A DNA stretch of 64,000 bases from Caballeronia sp. SBC1. Lineage in GTDB: Bacteria > Pseudomonadota > Gammaproteobacteria > Burkholderiales > Burkholderiaceae. The notes under the pieces were generated by a model that did not search any database, was not told the origin of the DNA, and worked only from the letters and a program-made list of their open reading frames with translations. Of this stretch, positions 1 through 8,989 are shown one piece after another. The translations under genes and the position numbers were made by a program. Every line of letters begins with the position of its first letter. Position 1 is the stretch's first letter. The stretch is taken from NCBI RefSeq assembly GCF_011493005.1, contig NZ_CP049157.1, positions 1,550,001-1,614,000 on the forward strand. Reading direction: 5' to 3'.

Positions 1-1118
1 GGCAGCCGGCGGTGCGGGTTGGACGGGCCGGCCAGCGTACGAACCACCGTGGACAGGTCGAACTTCAATACACGCTCGTAGTCGGCGTTCTTCAGGCTCT
101 CGCCCCAGAGGCCGGTTTCTTTCGCATACGTTTCCACTAGCTTCACCAGATCGTCATCACGGCCGGTGAGCTTGAGATACTTGATGGTCTGCTCGTCGAT
201 ATAAAACATCGCGGCCGTGGCGCCGAATTCGGGTGCCATGTTCGCGATGGTCGCGCGATCGCCAAGCGTCAGGTTCGCCGTGCCTTCACCGCAGAACTCC
301 AGGTACGCACCGACGACTTTCTCTTTGCGCAGGAATTCGGTCAGCGAGAGCACCACGTCGGTGGCCGTGATGCCCTCTGACGGCTTGCCGCTCAGTTCGA
401 CGCCAACAATGTCGGGCAGGCGCATGTAGGAAGCCCGGCCCAGCATCACGCTTTCGGCCTCCAGTCCGCCCACGCCGATCGCGAGCACACCGAGCGCGTC
501 GACCATCGGCGTGTGTGAGTCGGTACCAACGAGCGTGTCCGGAAATGCCACGCCGTCCTTCACCTGCACGACCGGGCTCATGCGTTCGAGGTTGATCTGA
601 TGAAGGATGCCGTTGCCCGGCGGAATCACAACGATGTTCTTGAAAGCCCTCTTGGTCCAGTCGATGAAGTGGAAGCGGTCCTCATTGCGACGGTCTTCGA
701 TGGCGCGGTTTTTCTCGAAGGCGTCAGGATCGAAACCACCGCATTCGACGGCGAGCGAGTGGTCGACCACGAGCTGCGTCGGCACCACCGGATTCACCAG
801 CGCCGGATCGCCTCCCTGAGCAGCAATTGCATCGCGCAGGCCTGCCAGGTCGACGAGGGCGGTCTGGCCAAGAATGTCGTGGCACACGACGCGCGCTGGA
901 AACCATGGAAAGTCCAGCTCACGTTGGCGTTCGATGATTTGTCTGAGCGATGCGGTGAGCGAGGCGGGCGGGCATCGCCGCACGAGGTTTTCGGCGAGCA
1001 CGCGCGACGTGTACGGCAGCTTGTCATAGGCGCCGGGCTGGATTTCCTCGACTGCGGCGCGGGTGTCGAAATAATCCAGCTTCGTGCCGGGCAGGGGTTT
1101 GCGGTTTGCAGTATTCAT
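1..1118 (-). CDS. acnD: AcnD, Fe/S-dependent 2-methylcitrate dehydratase (N-terminal part; runs off the window)
   Basis: Dehydrates 2-methylcitrate to 2-methylaconitate in the cytosolic 2-methylcitrate cycle of propionate breakdown, usually together with PrpF. About 372 codons are visible, under half of the roughly 865 expected; the stop and the three cluster-binding cysteines lie beyond the left edge. The N-terminus (MNTANRKPLPGTKLDYFD) is typical of AcnD and the aconitase-family GTDSHTPM motif is at residues 198-205. It lies 68 nt downstream of prpC on the same strand, so it should be the third gene of the prpB-prpC-acnD operon. The chosen ATG lacks a clear Shine-Dalgarno sequence. A general aconitase A is less likely given the neighbours. 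Confidence 0.93.
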   Translation of the reverse strand, partial: MNTANRKPLPGTKLDYFDTRAAVEEIQPGAYDKLPYTSRVLAENLVRRCPPASLTASLRQIIERQRELDFPWFPARVVCHDILGQTALVDLAGLRDAIAAQGGDPALVNPVVPTQLVVDHSLAVECGGFDPDAFEKNRAIEDRRNEDRFHFIDWTKRAFKNIVVIPPGNGILHQINLERMSPVVQVKDGVAFPDTLVGTDSHTPMVDALGVLAIGVGGLEAESVMLGRASYMRLPDIVGVELSGKPSEGITATDVVLSLTEFLRKEKVVGAYLEFCGEGTANLTLGDRATIANMAPEFGATAAMFYIDEQTIKYLKLTGRDDDLVKLVETYAKETGLWGESLKNADYERVLKFDLSTVVRTLAGPSNPHRRL

Positions 1119-1186
1119 ACCGTGGGGGAAAAATAGTAATGGTCGGGATAGTTGCCGGTGTGCTTGTCAACCATCCCGTGTCACGG

Positions 1187-2353
1187 TCAGCGCTTCGCGA
1201 GCGGCACGAAGGGCAGATCGTCCGGCCCCGTATAGTTTGCGCTCGGGCGAATGATCTTGTTGTCGATGCGTTGCTCAATGATATGCGCAGCCCAGCCCGA
1301 TGTGCGCGAGATCACGAAGAGCGGCGTGAACATCGCGGTCGGCACGCCCATCATGTGATACGACACCGCGCTGAACCAGTCGAGGTTCGGGAACATCTTC
1401 TTCGCTTCCCACATGACTGATTCAAGCCGCTCGGCGATGTCGAAGAGCTTCGTGTTGCCCGCTTCCTTCGACAGCTTCTTCGCCACTTCCTTGATCACGA
1501 CATTGCGCGGATCGGAGATTGTGTACACCGGATGGCCGAAGCCGATCACGACTTCCTTCGCTTCCACGCGTCGACGGATATCGGCTTCTGCTTCGTCCGC
1601 CGTCTGATAGCGCGTTTGAATGTCGAATGCCGCTTCGTTGGCACCGCCATGCTTTGGGCCGCGCAATGCGCCGATTGCGCCGGTGATCGCCGAATAGATG
1701 TCCGAGCCCGTGCCCGCGATCACGCGGCCGGTGAACGTCGATGCGTTGAATTCGTGTTCCGCGTACAGGTTCAGCGATACGTGCATGGCGTCGACCCACG
1801 ACTTCGACGGCTCTTTGCCGTGCAGCAAATGCAGGAAGTGGCCGCCGATGGAGTCGTCATCGGTTTCGACTTCGATGCGCTTGCCGTTATGCGAATAGTG
1901 ATACCAGTAGAGCAGCATCGAACCGAGCGACGCCATCAGACGATCGGCAATATCCTTCGCGCCGGCGATGTTGTGGTCGTCCTTTTCGGGCAGCACCGTG
2001 CCGAGCACCGACACGCCGGTGCGCATCACGTCCATAGGATGGGCGGACGCCGGCACGAATTCCAGTGCAGCCTTTACGTTGACGGGCAGTCCGCGCAACG
2101 CCTTGAGCTTGGCCTTGTACGCGGTCAGTTCGGCTTGCGTGGGCAGCTTTTCGTGGACCAGCAGATGAGCAATTTCCTCGAACTCGCACGCGCCCGCGAG
2201 GTCGAGAATGTCATAGCCGCGGTAGTGCAGGTCGTTACCCGTGCGTCCGACGGTGCACAACGCGGTGTTGCCGGCCGTCACGCCCGAAAGCGCGACCGAT
2301 TTCTTGGGTTTGAATGCGCCGGCAGCCGGCGTGGTGGTGGTTACATCGCTCAT
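1187..2353 (-). CDS. prpC: 2-methylcitrate synthase
   Basis: Condenses propionyl-CoA with oxaloacetate to 2-methylcitrate, first committed step of the methylcitrate cycle. The protein is 388 residues, normal for the citrate-synthase superfamily. The catalytic histidine regions [10 protein letters not shown] and [14 protein letters not shown] and the C-terminal Asp region [14 protein letters not shown] are all present. The ATG at 2353 ([12 protein letters not shown]) follows GGAG. The frame is open 40 codons further upstream, but that part overlaps prpB and is not family-like. It starts 25 nt after the prpB stop. The prpB-acnD context favours methylcitrate synthase over ordinary citrate synthase. 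Confidence 0.95.
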   Translation of the reverse strand: MSDVTTTTPAAGAFKPKKSVALSGVTAGNTALCTVGRTGNDLHYRGYDILDLAGACEFEEIAHLLVHEKLPTQAELTAYKAKLKALRGLPVNVKAALEFVPASAHPMDVMRTGVSVLGTVLPEKDDHNIAGAKDIADRLMASLGSMLLYWYHYSHNGKRIEVETDDDSIGGHFLHLLHGKEPSKSWVDAMHVSLNLYAEHEFNASTFTGRVIAGTGSDIYSAITGAIGALRGPKHGGANEAAFDIQTRYQTADEAEADIRRRVEAKEVVIGFGHPVYTISDPRNVVIKEVAKKLSKEAGNTKLFDIAERLESVMWEAKKMFPNLDWFSAVSYHMMGVPTAMFTPLFVISRTSGWAAHIIEQRIDNKIIRPSANYTGPDDLPFVPLAKR

Positions 2354-2378
2354 GTGTGTGTCGTCTCCAGTGCAAGCG

Positions 2379-3275
2379 TTATTTCTTCGTGGCGAACAGC
2401 GCGTCGAGCTTGTCTTCGTACGCGTGATAACCGAGATATTGATACAGATCGGCGCGCGATTGCATGGTTTCAACGGCAGCTTTCTGCGTGCCGTCGCGCA
2501 GCACCGTCTGGTAGAAGTTGAGCGCCGCCGCGTTCATCGCACGATACGCGCCGCAGCAGTAGAGCGCGATGTCGACATTGGCATCGCGCAGCTCGTCAGT
2601 CGTGAAGAAAGGCGTCGAGCCGAATTCGGTCAGGTTCGCGAGGATCGGCACCTTCACGGCGGCCTTGAAGCGGCGATAGTCGTCGAGCGACTGCATTGCT
2701 TCAGGAAAAATCATGTCAGCGCCGGCTTCCACATAAGCCACCGCGCGTTCGATCGCCGCATCGAGGCCTTCCGTCGCCGCCGCATCGGTGCGGGCCATGA
2801 TGACGAACTGGTCGTCGGTGCGTGCATCGACTGCGGCTTTCACGCGATCGACCATTTCTTCCTTTGGCACGACTTCCTTGCCTGGGCGGTGACCACATCG
2901 CTTCTGGCCGACCTGGTCTTCCAGGTGCACGGCAGCCACGCCCGCCTTGATGAACGAGCGCACCGTGCGCGCGATGTTGAAGGCGCCACCCCAGCCCGTG
3001 TCGATATCGACGAGCAGCGGCAGGTTCGACGCGTCGGTGATACGGCGCGCGTCGATCAGCACGTCGTCCATTGTGCTGATGCCGAGATCGGGGATGCCGA
3101 GCGAATTTGCCGCCACGCCCCCGCCCGAGAGATAGAGCGCCTTGAAGCCGACCGCTTCCGCCATTTTTGCTGCGTAAGCGGTGATCGCCCCGACTACCTG
3201 CAAGGGTTGTCCTTCAGACACCGCCGCGCGAAATCGCGCGCCGGCGCTGGTGGGTTCCTGTTTAGCTGAATTCAA
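2379..3275 (-). CDS. prpB: 2-methylisocitrate lyase
   Basis: Cleaves 2-methylisocitrate to pyruvate and succinate, last step of the methylcitrate cycle. The isocitrate-lyase family signature KRCGH is present within [18 protein letters not shown], followed by barrel strands such as [16 protein letters not shown] start at 3275 is chosen: it is preceded by GGAG with a 7-nt spacer and gives 298 residues beginning [14 protein letters not shown], the usual family length. The longer upstream frame from 3413 reads through the sigma-54 promoter and operator region and is rejected. First gene of the prpB-prpC-acnD operon, divergent from prpR. Confidence 0.94.
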   Translation of the reverse strand: MNSAKQEPTSAGARFRAAVSEGQPLQVVGAITAYAAKMAEAVGFKALYLSGGGVAANSLGIPDLGISTMDDVLIDARRITDASNLPLLVDIDTGWGGAFNIARTVRSFIKAGVAAVHLEDQVGQKRCGHRPGKEVVPKEEMVDRVKAAVDARTDDQFVIMARTDAAATEGLDAAIERAVAYVEAGADMIFPEAMQSLDDYRRFKAAVKVPILANLTEFGSTPFFTTDELRDANVDIALYCCGAYRAMNAAALNFYQTVLRDGTQKAAVETMQSRADLYQYLGYHAYEDKLDALFATKK

Positions 3276-3306
3276 TTGTTCGCTCCGGTAAAGGTGCAGT
3301 TCTAGA

Positions 3307-3322
3307 CGCAAAAGACGGGCCA
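3307..3322 (-). promoter_or_regulatory. Sigma-54 (-24/-12) promoter of prpBC-acnD
   Basis: On the minus strand the sequence reads TGGCCCGTCTTTTGCG. It matches the RpoN consensus TGGCACG-N4-TTGCW with the invariant GG and GC exactly 10 nt apart. Transcription would start near 3296, about 20 nt before the TTG of prpB. PrpR, encoded divergently, carries the GAFTGA sigma-54 contact loop, so promoter and activator types agree. Confidence 0.85.
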
Positions 3323-3386
3323 AGCATGGCGAGCAAGGTAAGCCCATGATTTGCATGGCTATTTCAGTAGGCGCAATTTGCATTCT

Positions 3387-3422
3387 ATTTCGAATATGAA
3401 ATATCGATTTCACATTCGAAAT
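3387..3422. promoter_or_regulatory. 36-bp palindrome, probable PrpR upstream activating site
   Basis: Two 16-bp arms (ATTTCGAATATGAAAT and ATTTCACATTCGAAAT) are inverted repeats matching at 15 of 16 positions around a 4-bp centre (ATCG). The site is centred about 108 bp upstream of the predicted sigma-54 start and 67 bp upstream of prpR, a normal distance for an enhancer-type site that also touches the activator's own promoter. Assignment to PrpR is inference from position. Confidence 0.7.
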
Positions 3423-3471
3423 GTCGATGCATAATAAGCACGCCCCTCAATCTTAGTTCCGCCTGTTTCTT

Positions 3472-5442
3472 ATGACGCCCCAAATCTCCGATTCCGTTGA
3501 ACGCCCGCGCCTCTGGGCAATGGGAATAAGCCGGTTACAAGACCTGTTTTTCGACATCGCGCACGAGTACGGCGAACGCGCTGATTTGCGCATCGTCTCG
3601 CGTGGCTTCGAGGACGCGGTGAAGGAGATCAGCGCGGCGGGCGACGCGCGGCCTGATGTTGTCGTCGCGGGCGGCGCGAACGGGGCTTTTCTGAAGTCTC
3701 GGGTCGCCGTACCTGTCGTGCTGATCAGCCCGACAGGTTTCGACGTAATGCACGCGCTTGCACGAGCAAGGCGCAAAGCGGCGTCAGTCGCTCTTGTCAC
3801 ACATGGCGACACGCCCGACGAGGTTCGACGGTTCGTCGCCGCTTACGATATCAAGGTCGTATTTGCCTCGTATCAATCCACGGAGGATGCGGAAAATTGC
3901 GTGCTCGATCTTCGCGATCGGGGCGTGGGCGCTGTCGTTGGTCCCGGGCTGGTCACCGACCTGGCCGCGCGCGCCGGCATGGAGGCGGTGTTCCTTTATT
4001 CGCGCGCATCCGTGCGTTCAGCCTTCGACACAGCGCTGGAAGTCGCGCAGGCAACGCGCAGCGAAGCGCTGCGTCGTCAACGGCTCGACAACCTGTTGCA
4101 GCACATGCGCGACGGCGTTGTTGCGCTCGATGCTCAGGGCAGGGTCGAGGCGATCAACCGGCGCTTGGCGGAGGTGCTCGGCATTGATGCGGCTAATGCC
4201 GTCGGCCACTCGCTGCTGGAGCTCGCGCCCGATATCGCGGCAGCATTGCCGGACGCCGACGGCGATGCGCTCGGCTCGGTACGCGGTGTGAGCTATGTCG
4301 TGCATCGCGGCCCGCTCGCGACAAACGGGGCAGCTGCCGGAACGGTTCTGACGTTTCAGGAGTCGCGTGCCGTCGAGCGCCTTGACCGCACGCTGCGCTC
4401 GACGCAGCGGACCCAGCAATTCACCGCGCGCTACCGGCTCGACGATCTGGTCGGCGAATGTGCTTCCATGCAGCGGGTTCGCACGCTCGTTCAGCGCTAC
4501 GCGAAATCGAACGCGACATTGCTGATCCTCGGCGAAAGCGGGACCGGCAAGGAGATGGTCGCGCAGAGCATGCATCACTTAAGCCCGCGGCGTGACTTCG
4601 CGTTTGTCGCGATCAACTGTGGTGCGTTTCCGGAAGCGTTGCTCGAAAGCGAATTGTTCGGCTATGAGGAGGGAGCGTTCACCGGTGCGCGCAAGGGGGG
4701 CAAGGCCGGGTTGATCGAGGTGGCGCATCGAGGCACGCTGTTTCTCGATGAAATTGGCGAGATGCCCTTGCCGCTGCAAAGCCGCCTGCTGCGTGTATTG
4801 CAGGAGCGCGAGGTCGTACGGCTCGGCTCGACGGAACCAACTCGCGTCGATATACGGGTGATTGCCGCGACGCATCGAGCGCTGACCGATGGCATCGAGG
4901 CGGGCACGTTTCGCGCGGATCTTTATTATCGGCTCAACATCCTGAATATCGCTTTACCGCCATTGCGCGAACGACCGACTGACCTAATGCCGCTCGCTGT
5001 CGAACTCTTGATGCAGGCAGCGAAGCGGGAGCCGCAGCTTCGTGCGCGGATCCGCAATGCGGATGTTGCTGTGCGCGTGCTCGCGGGTATTGGTGACTCG
5101 ATGTCGAGCTATGCGTGGCCGGGCAACGTACGCGAGTTGCAAAATGTGATCGAACGGATTGCCGTTGAACTGGCCGATGCGGATGGCACCGGCGCAAGCG
5201 CGCTCACCAGTGAGGATCTGCACTCGATCGCACCAGAACTCTTCGAGGCACGTTCAGGCGCCCGTTCAGGCGCCCGCGAGGAAGCGCTGACGCTGCGCGA
5301 GCGCAGCCGCCACATTGAGGCCGACGAGGTCCGCGCGGCACTCGCTTCCTGTAACGGCGACCGCGAGGCAGTCTGCAAGGCGCTCGGAATCAGCAAGACG
5401 ACGCTATGGAGAAAATTGAACGGGACTGCAAGTCGCAAGTAA
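3472..5442 (+). CDS. prpR: PrpR, sigma-54-dependent activator of propionate catabolism
   Basis: Activates the prp operon, in other bacteria in response to 2-methylcitrate. Layout of 656 residues: PrpR_N sensory domain about 1-190, PAS-like segment about 203-300, AAA+ domain about 323-560 and a Fis-type helix-turn-helix at the C-terminus (NGDREAVCKALGISKTTLWR). Walker A GESGTGKE is at 354-361, the sigma-54 contact loop GAFTGA at 401-406 and Walker B GTLFLDEIGE at 421-430. It is divergent from prpB across a 196-bp control region. A 12-bp tandem duplication lengthens the linker before the DNA-binding domain. Confidence 0.95.
   Translation: MTPQISDSVERPRLWAMGISRLQDLFFDIAHEYGERADLRIVSRGFEDAVKEISAAGDARPDVVVAGGANGAFLKSRVAVPVVLISPTGFDVMHALARARRKAASVALVTHGDTPDEVRRFVAAYDIKVVFASYQSTEDAENCVLDLRDRGVGAVVGPGLVTDLAARAGMEAVFLYSRASVRSAFDTALEVAQATRSEALRRQRLDNLLQHMRDGVVALDAQGRVEAINRRLAEVLGIDAANAVGHSLLELAPDIAAALPDADGDALGSVRGVSYVVHRGPLATNGAAAGTVLTFQESRAVERLDRTLRSTQRTQQFTARYRLDDLVGECASMQRVRTLVQRYAKSNATLLILGESGTGKEMVAQSMHHLSPRRDFAFVAINCGAFPEALLESELFGYEEGAFTGARKGGKAGLIEVAHRGTLFLDEIGEMPLPLQSRLLRVLQEREVVRLGSTEPTRVDIRVIAATHRALTDGIEAGTFRADLYYRLNILNIALPPLRERPTDLMPLAVELLMQAAKREPQLRARIRNADVAVRVLAGIGDSMSSYAWPGNVRELQNVIERIAVELADADGTGASALTSEDLHSIAPELFEARSGARSGAREEALTLRERSRHIEADEVRAALASCNGDREAVCKALGISKTTLWRKLNGTASRK
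5251..5274 (+). repeat. 12-bp tandem duplication inside prpR
   Basis: CGTTCAGGCGCC occurs twice back to back. It encodes the repeated residues RSGA in the linker between the AAA+ and DNA-binding domains of PrpR and keeps the reading frame. Confidence 0.85.
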
Positions 5443-5670
5443 AAGTGAAAGACACGGGAATTACCATCGAACTATCGGAGCTTGCGGAATGCTGTGTGGG
5501 TCTTGCCCCAAGAATGCGGACATCGGGCGGTGAAGCAGCCCGCGCTCGGGAGCAGCAAGCCACTATGCGCGGTAACGCAGGGTGCCGAAGCCGGCTCAAG
5601 CACTAGAAATGCGTGCCTCGTGTCCTTGCGGTGCGAGACAGCAGACGCCGCATCAATTGGCGAATTTTAG

Positions 5671-5898
5671 TTAAGACAGTGAGGCAAGCAGGATCGACAG
5701 TCTTCTGACATGAGCCCTGAACGCGTCGGTTGTTTCGCGGTCGCCTGTGGAACTCAAGTGTGACGTCTCGGCGATTTCGGCCTGCTCATGGAAGTCGTTG
5801 GCGACCTTGCTCCTTATGTCCGGTGGCAACGATCGCACGATGGAGACCAACAGAGCCTCTTCAGCGTGAATCATCCCCAGTATGGAACGGGTATCCAT
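5671..5898 (-). CDS. Small hypothetical protein, 75 residues
   Basis: Unknown function. The start ATG has a strong Shine-Dalgarno sequence (GGAGG, 5-nt spacer) and the product (MDTRSILGMIHAEEALLVSI...) is a plausible soluble, helical, mildly acidic protein with no membrane segment or signal peptide. No family was recognised. It stands alone, convergent with prpR across 228 bp in which I see no gene, and next to the degraded stretch at 5899-6494. Confidence 0.65.
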   Translation of the reverse strand: MDTRSILGMIHAEEALLVSIVRSLPPDIRSKVANDFHEQAEIAETSHLSSTGDRETTDAFRAHVRRLSILLASLS

Positions 5899-6494
5899 GC
5901 GAACCTCCGTTGAAACCGCGGTGAGAGCAATCTAGCACGATTCGCCGGTCCGTTGACGGCGCATTGGCGGAATCGTGCCGGAGATCATCGGCCTGAAAAA
6001 GCCACCGAACGGGGCCTCGAAACGCGGTTTCCAAGGCTGGTCTTAAGCGAAATCAGAGGTGTCGCGCAGGGAGCGATGATGGACCGGGCAATACATGAAT
6101 GGCACAAACAGAAACAACGTCGCGTGAAATCCAGTTCAAGCGCAAGGTTGGTAGAAGCGCAAAGACGCACTGGTGGGAGCGAACATCACCTCGTGGTTGC
6201 TCTGCACAAAAAATGCGTTTCCTTAAACATAGAGTCCATTGGCATGGGTGATTGCGATCGGCTTGGTAGAAGCCTTGGCCTGGCGCATCTTGACGTCGAT
6301 GAGCGGCACAGAAGACAACCGGACATAGAAGGCTTAATCTTAACTTGATACCCCGTTTTTACCAGGCTGGAGACCGTTTCCCGCAGATTTTCGGCGGACG
6401 ATCATTTGTGCGGAATCGCAGTTCACGAAAAGAATACAGGCAATTTATCGGACTAGAGCGAACCGCTGCCAACTCGTTGATTTAGCATAGTGTC
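5899..6494. other. Gene-poor stretch with degraded mobile-element DNA
   Basis: About 600 bp without a credible intact gene. The open frames (for example 5953-6348 on the plus strand) have no ribosome site or recognisable product. The one interpretable item is an integrase N-terminal relic at 6223-6309. No tRNA gene or paired attachment repeat was recognised. Confidence 0.6.
6223..6309 (-). pseudogene. Relic of the N-terminus of a tyrosine integrase
   Basis: From a GTG at 6309 the minus strand reads PLIDVKMRQAKASTKPIAI, then THANGLYV and a TAA stop. This matches the opening of the DUF4102 arm domain of P4-type tyrosine integrases (general form PLTDxxIRxAKPxxKPxKLxDxxGLYL). Only about 28 codons survive, and no catalytic domain follows in any frame. 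It suggests an old genomic-island insertion between prpR and the methyltransferase. The homology is inferred by eye from a short stretch. Confidence 0.6.
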
Positions 6495-7337
6495 ATGCGC
6501 AAGGAAAAGGCGAACATCGCAGAAGTCAGGAAGCGCTACGCCAGGCTCATGGCTGCCGCGAGCAAGTCCGACGATCCGAGGCTTGAGCGCGTGTTCGAAC
6601 TCGTGTCCCGCGAGGCGTTCCTGCCGCCGGGCCCGTGGAAGATCCTGGTGGACTACGAGTACTTCGAGACCCCCAGCGCCGACCCTGCCTATCTTTACCA
6701 GAACGCCCTGATTGCGCTCGATGCCACTAAGGGAATCAATAACGGCGAGCCGTTTCTTCACGCCGCGTGGCTAGGCTCGGCCGCGCCGCAACAGGGCAAC
6801 GTGGTGTGTCATATCGGTGCGGGTTTGGGTTATTACACCGCTATTCTTTCCGTGCTCACGCTCCCTGGCGGTCGGGTGGAGGCGTTTGAAATCGAACCGG
6901 GTCTGGCTGAGAAGGCGCGCAAGAACCTGCAAGCGTTCGAGGGCGTAACCGTCACGCAAGGCGACGCGACCAAGCTGCCTTTGCCCGCGTCGGATCTGAT
7001 TTATGTGAACGCTGGCGTCCTGGCGCCGCCGCGCTCCTGGCTTCAGGCGCTGCGTCCGCATGGCCGCTTGATTTTTCCGTGGCGCCCGTCCGATGCAGTC
7101 GGACTGACCCTGTTGATCACACGAACCGACGCGGGCTTTGAAGCGAAACCGCTCATGAGCTCGTGGTTCATTCCTTGCGTTGGCGGGGCGTCGACTGCGG
7201 ATACATTTGTGAGGCCGCCCGACGCCCACGCGGCACGGTCCGTCAGGTCAGCGTGGCTGACGTCAGATCGTGTACCCGACAAGACCGCGGTGGTTGCTTA
7301 CGAACATGTCTGGTTTTCTTCGTCGGCGTTGGGTTGA
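6495..7337 (+). CDS. PCMT-family SAM-dependent methyltransferase
   Basis: The 280-residue protein carries a Rossmann SAM-binding motif VCHIGAGLGYYT at 104-115, an acidic strand-2 end (VEAFEIEPGLAEKA) and a DLIYVNAGV strand, the layout of protein-L-isoaspartate O-methyltransferase-like enzymes. It is longer than classical Pcm (about 210) and has a helical N-terminal addition, so the substrate may not be isoaspartyl protein. No clear Shine-Dalgarno sequence precedes the ATG. It is convergent with the flavoprotein gene and has no operon partner. Confidence 0.75.
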   Translation: MRKEKANIAEVRKRYARLMAAASKSDDPRLERVFELVSREAFLPPGPWKILVDYEYFETPSADPAYLYQNALIALDATKGINNGEPFLHAAWLGSAAPQQGNVVCHIGAGLGYYTAILSVLTLPGGRVEAFEIEPGLAEKARKNLQAFEGVTVTQGDATKLPLPASDLIYVNAGVLAPPRSWLQALRPHGRLIFPWRPSDAVGLTLLITRTDAGFEAKPLMSSWFIPCVGGASTADTFVRPPDAHAARSVRSAWLTSDRVPDKTAVVAYEHVWFSSSALG

Positions 7338-7359
7338 TGCATGCAGCTACGAGCACGCG

Positions 7360-8787
7360 TCAACGCGATGTGTCCGCGAGCAGGCTGCCATCCTTGAGCA
7401 CACGTTCGAGATGACGTGCGATGTCGGGTGCGCCGGTCATTTCGCCGAAGCTTCCGCGTGTCATCGGGCCAAAGGCCAGCAAGCCCGTCGACACCTCGCC
7501 GTCCGCATTCCTGAGCTGGCTCCGAAGGTCGGTGTCGAGTCCGATCCGCACCGCATCCAGCCGCGCGAGCCCGCCCTCCAGAAGCGACTTCACGAGCGGA
7601 TTCCGGTCGATATCGCGTGCTGGTCCCGTGCAGAAAACCACTGCGTCGAAAGCGTGCTCTTCATGCGTGCCGCCCGCACGTCGCAGGCTGACGCTGAAGT
7701 GCTCCGACACGCGACGGATGCCTGCAATACCCGCCGTGGTGACGCTCATCTGACCACTCTCGATGGCTTGCTCTATAGCAGTATGAATTTGCGGCGCGAT
7801 CCGAAAACGATGCACGTCCCAGAACGCCAGCAGCCTCTTCACCACTCGACCTTGTTCGCGTGGCGGCAACGCGTTCCAGATCCGGGGGAGATCGAAACGC
7901 AGGGCGTCGGCGGCGGGTTGCCAGCCAATGCGAGCCCCGTCGCGCGCGATCCTCTGCCTGAGCTTGCGCACGAGTGCACGGGCGCTCGCGGGCGGCGCGG
8001 CGTTGTCGAGGAAATCGGCGGCATCGGAGAAAATTCCATGCGGCTGGGCGCGCAAACCCCGTCGAGAAATCGCCATGATGCGTCCGGTATGCCCGCGCTG
8101 GATCAGCGTGACAGCCACGTCCGCCATCGTCAGGCCAGTGCCCACCAGCAGCACGGACGCATCTTTTTGAATCGCGCGCAACGCGTCTGATGCCCACGGC
8201 TGCGTGATCAGTCGCGGATCATGTAACGCCTGCTCGTCGATGACCCCAGGTGGTTGCGAAGGTGTATGACCGAAACATAGCGCAACGCGATGTGCATCCA
8301 GATGCGAACCGTCGTCGAGCGTGACCGTATAACCTGAATCACCTGAATCGGTCTTTCGAACCCCAGTGGCGGTTGCTCGCCGATGCCTCACGCGCACATG
8401 CGAGGCGGCCTCGGCCACGACGCTGTTCAACGTCGCGGCGACATACTCTCCGTATCGTGCACGCGACACGTAGTAGCTGCCCTGGCCGTCGCTGCTGCCG
8501 GAATCGATTGCGTCATGCGCCTGGAGCCAGCGTGTGGCATGGGTGGAGTCGCCGGCGAACAGGCTCATCCGGTCGCTCGGTACGTTGATCCTGTGCAGCG
8601 GGTCCGACGTTCCATAGGCGATACCCCGGCCGAGTTCCGCCGACGGTTCCACAATAGTGAAGTCGAGATCGACGCCAGTCGGGCACGCACGAATGGCATG
8701 AATTACGAATGCGACGCCGGTGAAGCCGCCACCGATCACGACGATGTTCAACGGGATGTGGTCGGGAGTGTTCAAGAGAGTGCTCAT
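7360..8787 (-). CDS. FAD/NAD(P)-binding oxidoreductase
   Basis: 475 residues with an N-terminal dinucleotide-binding motif VVIGGGFTG (16-24) and the segment GRGIAYGTSDPLHRINVPS, typical of the FAD-NAD(P)-binding family (YdhS-like). A second nucleotide-binding segment, SVLLVGTGLTMADVAVTLI, lies near the middle and an ATG pattern (DAVVFCTGP) near the C-terminus. The substrate cannot be deduced. It sits 202 bp downstream of, and on the same strand as, the flavin monooxygenase, which may or may not be co-transcribed. Confidence 0.8.
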   Translation of the reverse strand: MSTLLNTPDHIPLNIVVIGGGFTGVAFVIHAIRACPTGVDLDFTIVEPSAELGRGIAYGTSDPLHRINVPSDRMSLFAGDSTHATRWLQAHDAIDSGSSDGQGSYYVSRARYGEYVAATLNSVVAEAASHVRVRHRRATATGVRKTDSGDSGYTVTLDDGSHLDAHRVALCFGHTPSQPPGVIDEQALHDPRLITQPWASDALRAIQKDASVLLVGTGLTMADVAVTLIQRGHTGRIMAISRRGLRAQPHGIFSDAADFLDNAAPPASARALVRKLRQRIARDGARIGWQPAADALRFDLPRIWNALPPREQGRVVKRLLAFWDVHRFRIAPQIHTAIEQAIESGQMSVTTAGIAGIRRVSEHFSVSLRRAGGTHEEHAFDAVVFCTGPARDIDRNPLVKSLLEGGLARLDAVRIGLDTDLRSQLRNADGEVSTGLLAFGPMTRGSFGEMTGAPDIARHLERVLKDGSLLADTSR

Positions 8788-8989
8788 GGTGCTGAAGCGT
8801 CGAGGATAGCTCAGCCAAAACGCCAGGTGAATGCTCTGTAAAGCATGAAATTCGCTAAGCTTGTGCGGATTGGCGGCACTTTCATATCAACGGAAGGCGG
8901 CTTGATGGTTTGTATCGGATCACTAATGATTGGATAAGAAGAGTAAGGCTGGGTGCAAGGCCACGCTGGCATGACAACGCCGACGTACC

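Noticed and set aside
2353-2473. 40-residue upstream extension of PrpC
   Set aside because: It overlaps the end of prpB, and the family start plus ribosome site are at 2353.
5953-6348. 131-codon open frame on the plus strand
   Set aside because: It is antisense to the integrase relic, has no ribosome site and no recognisable product.
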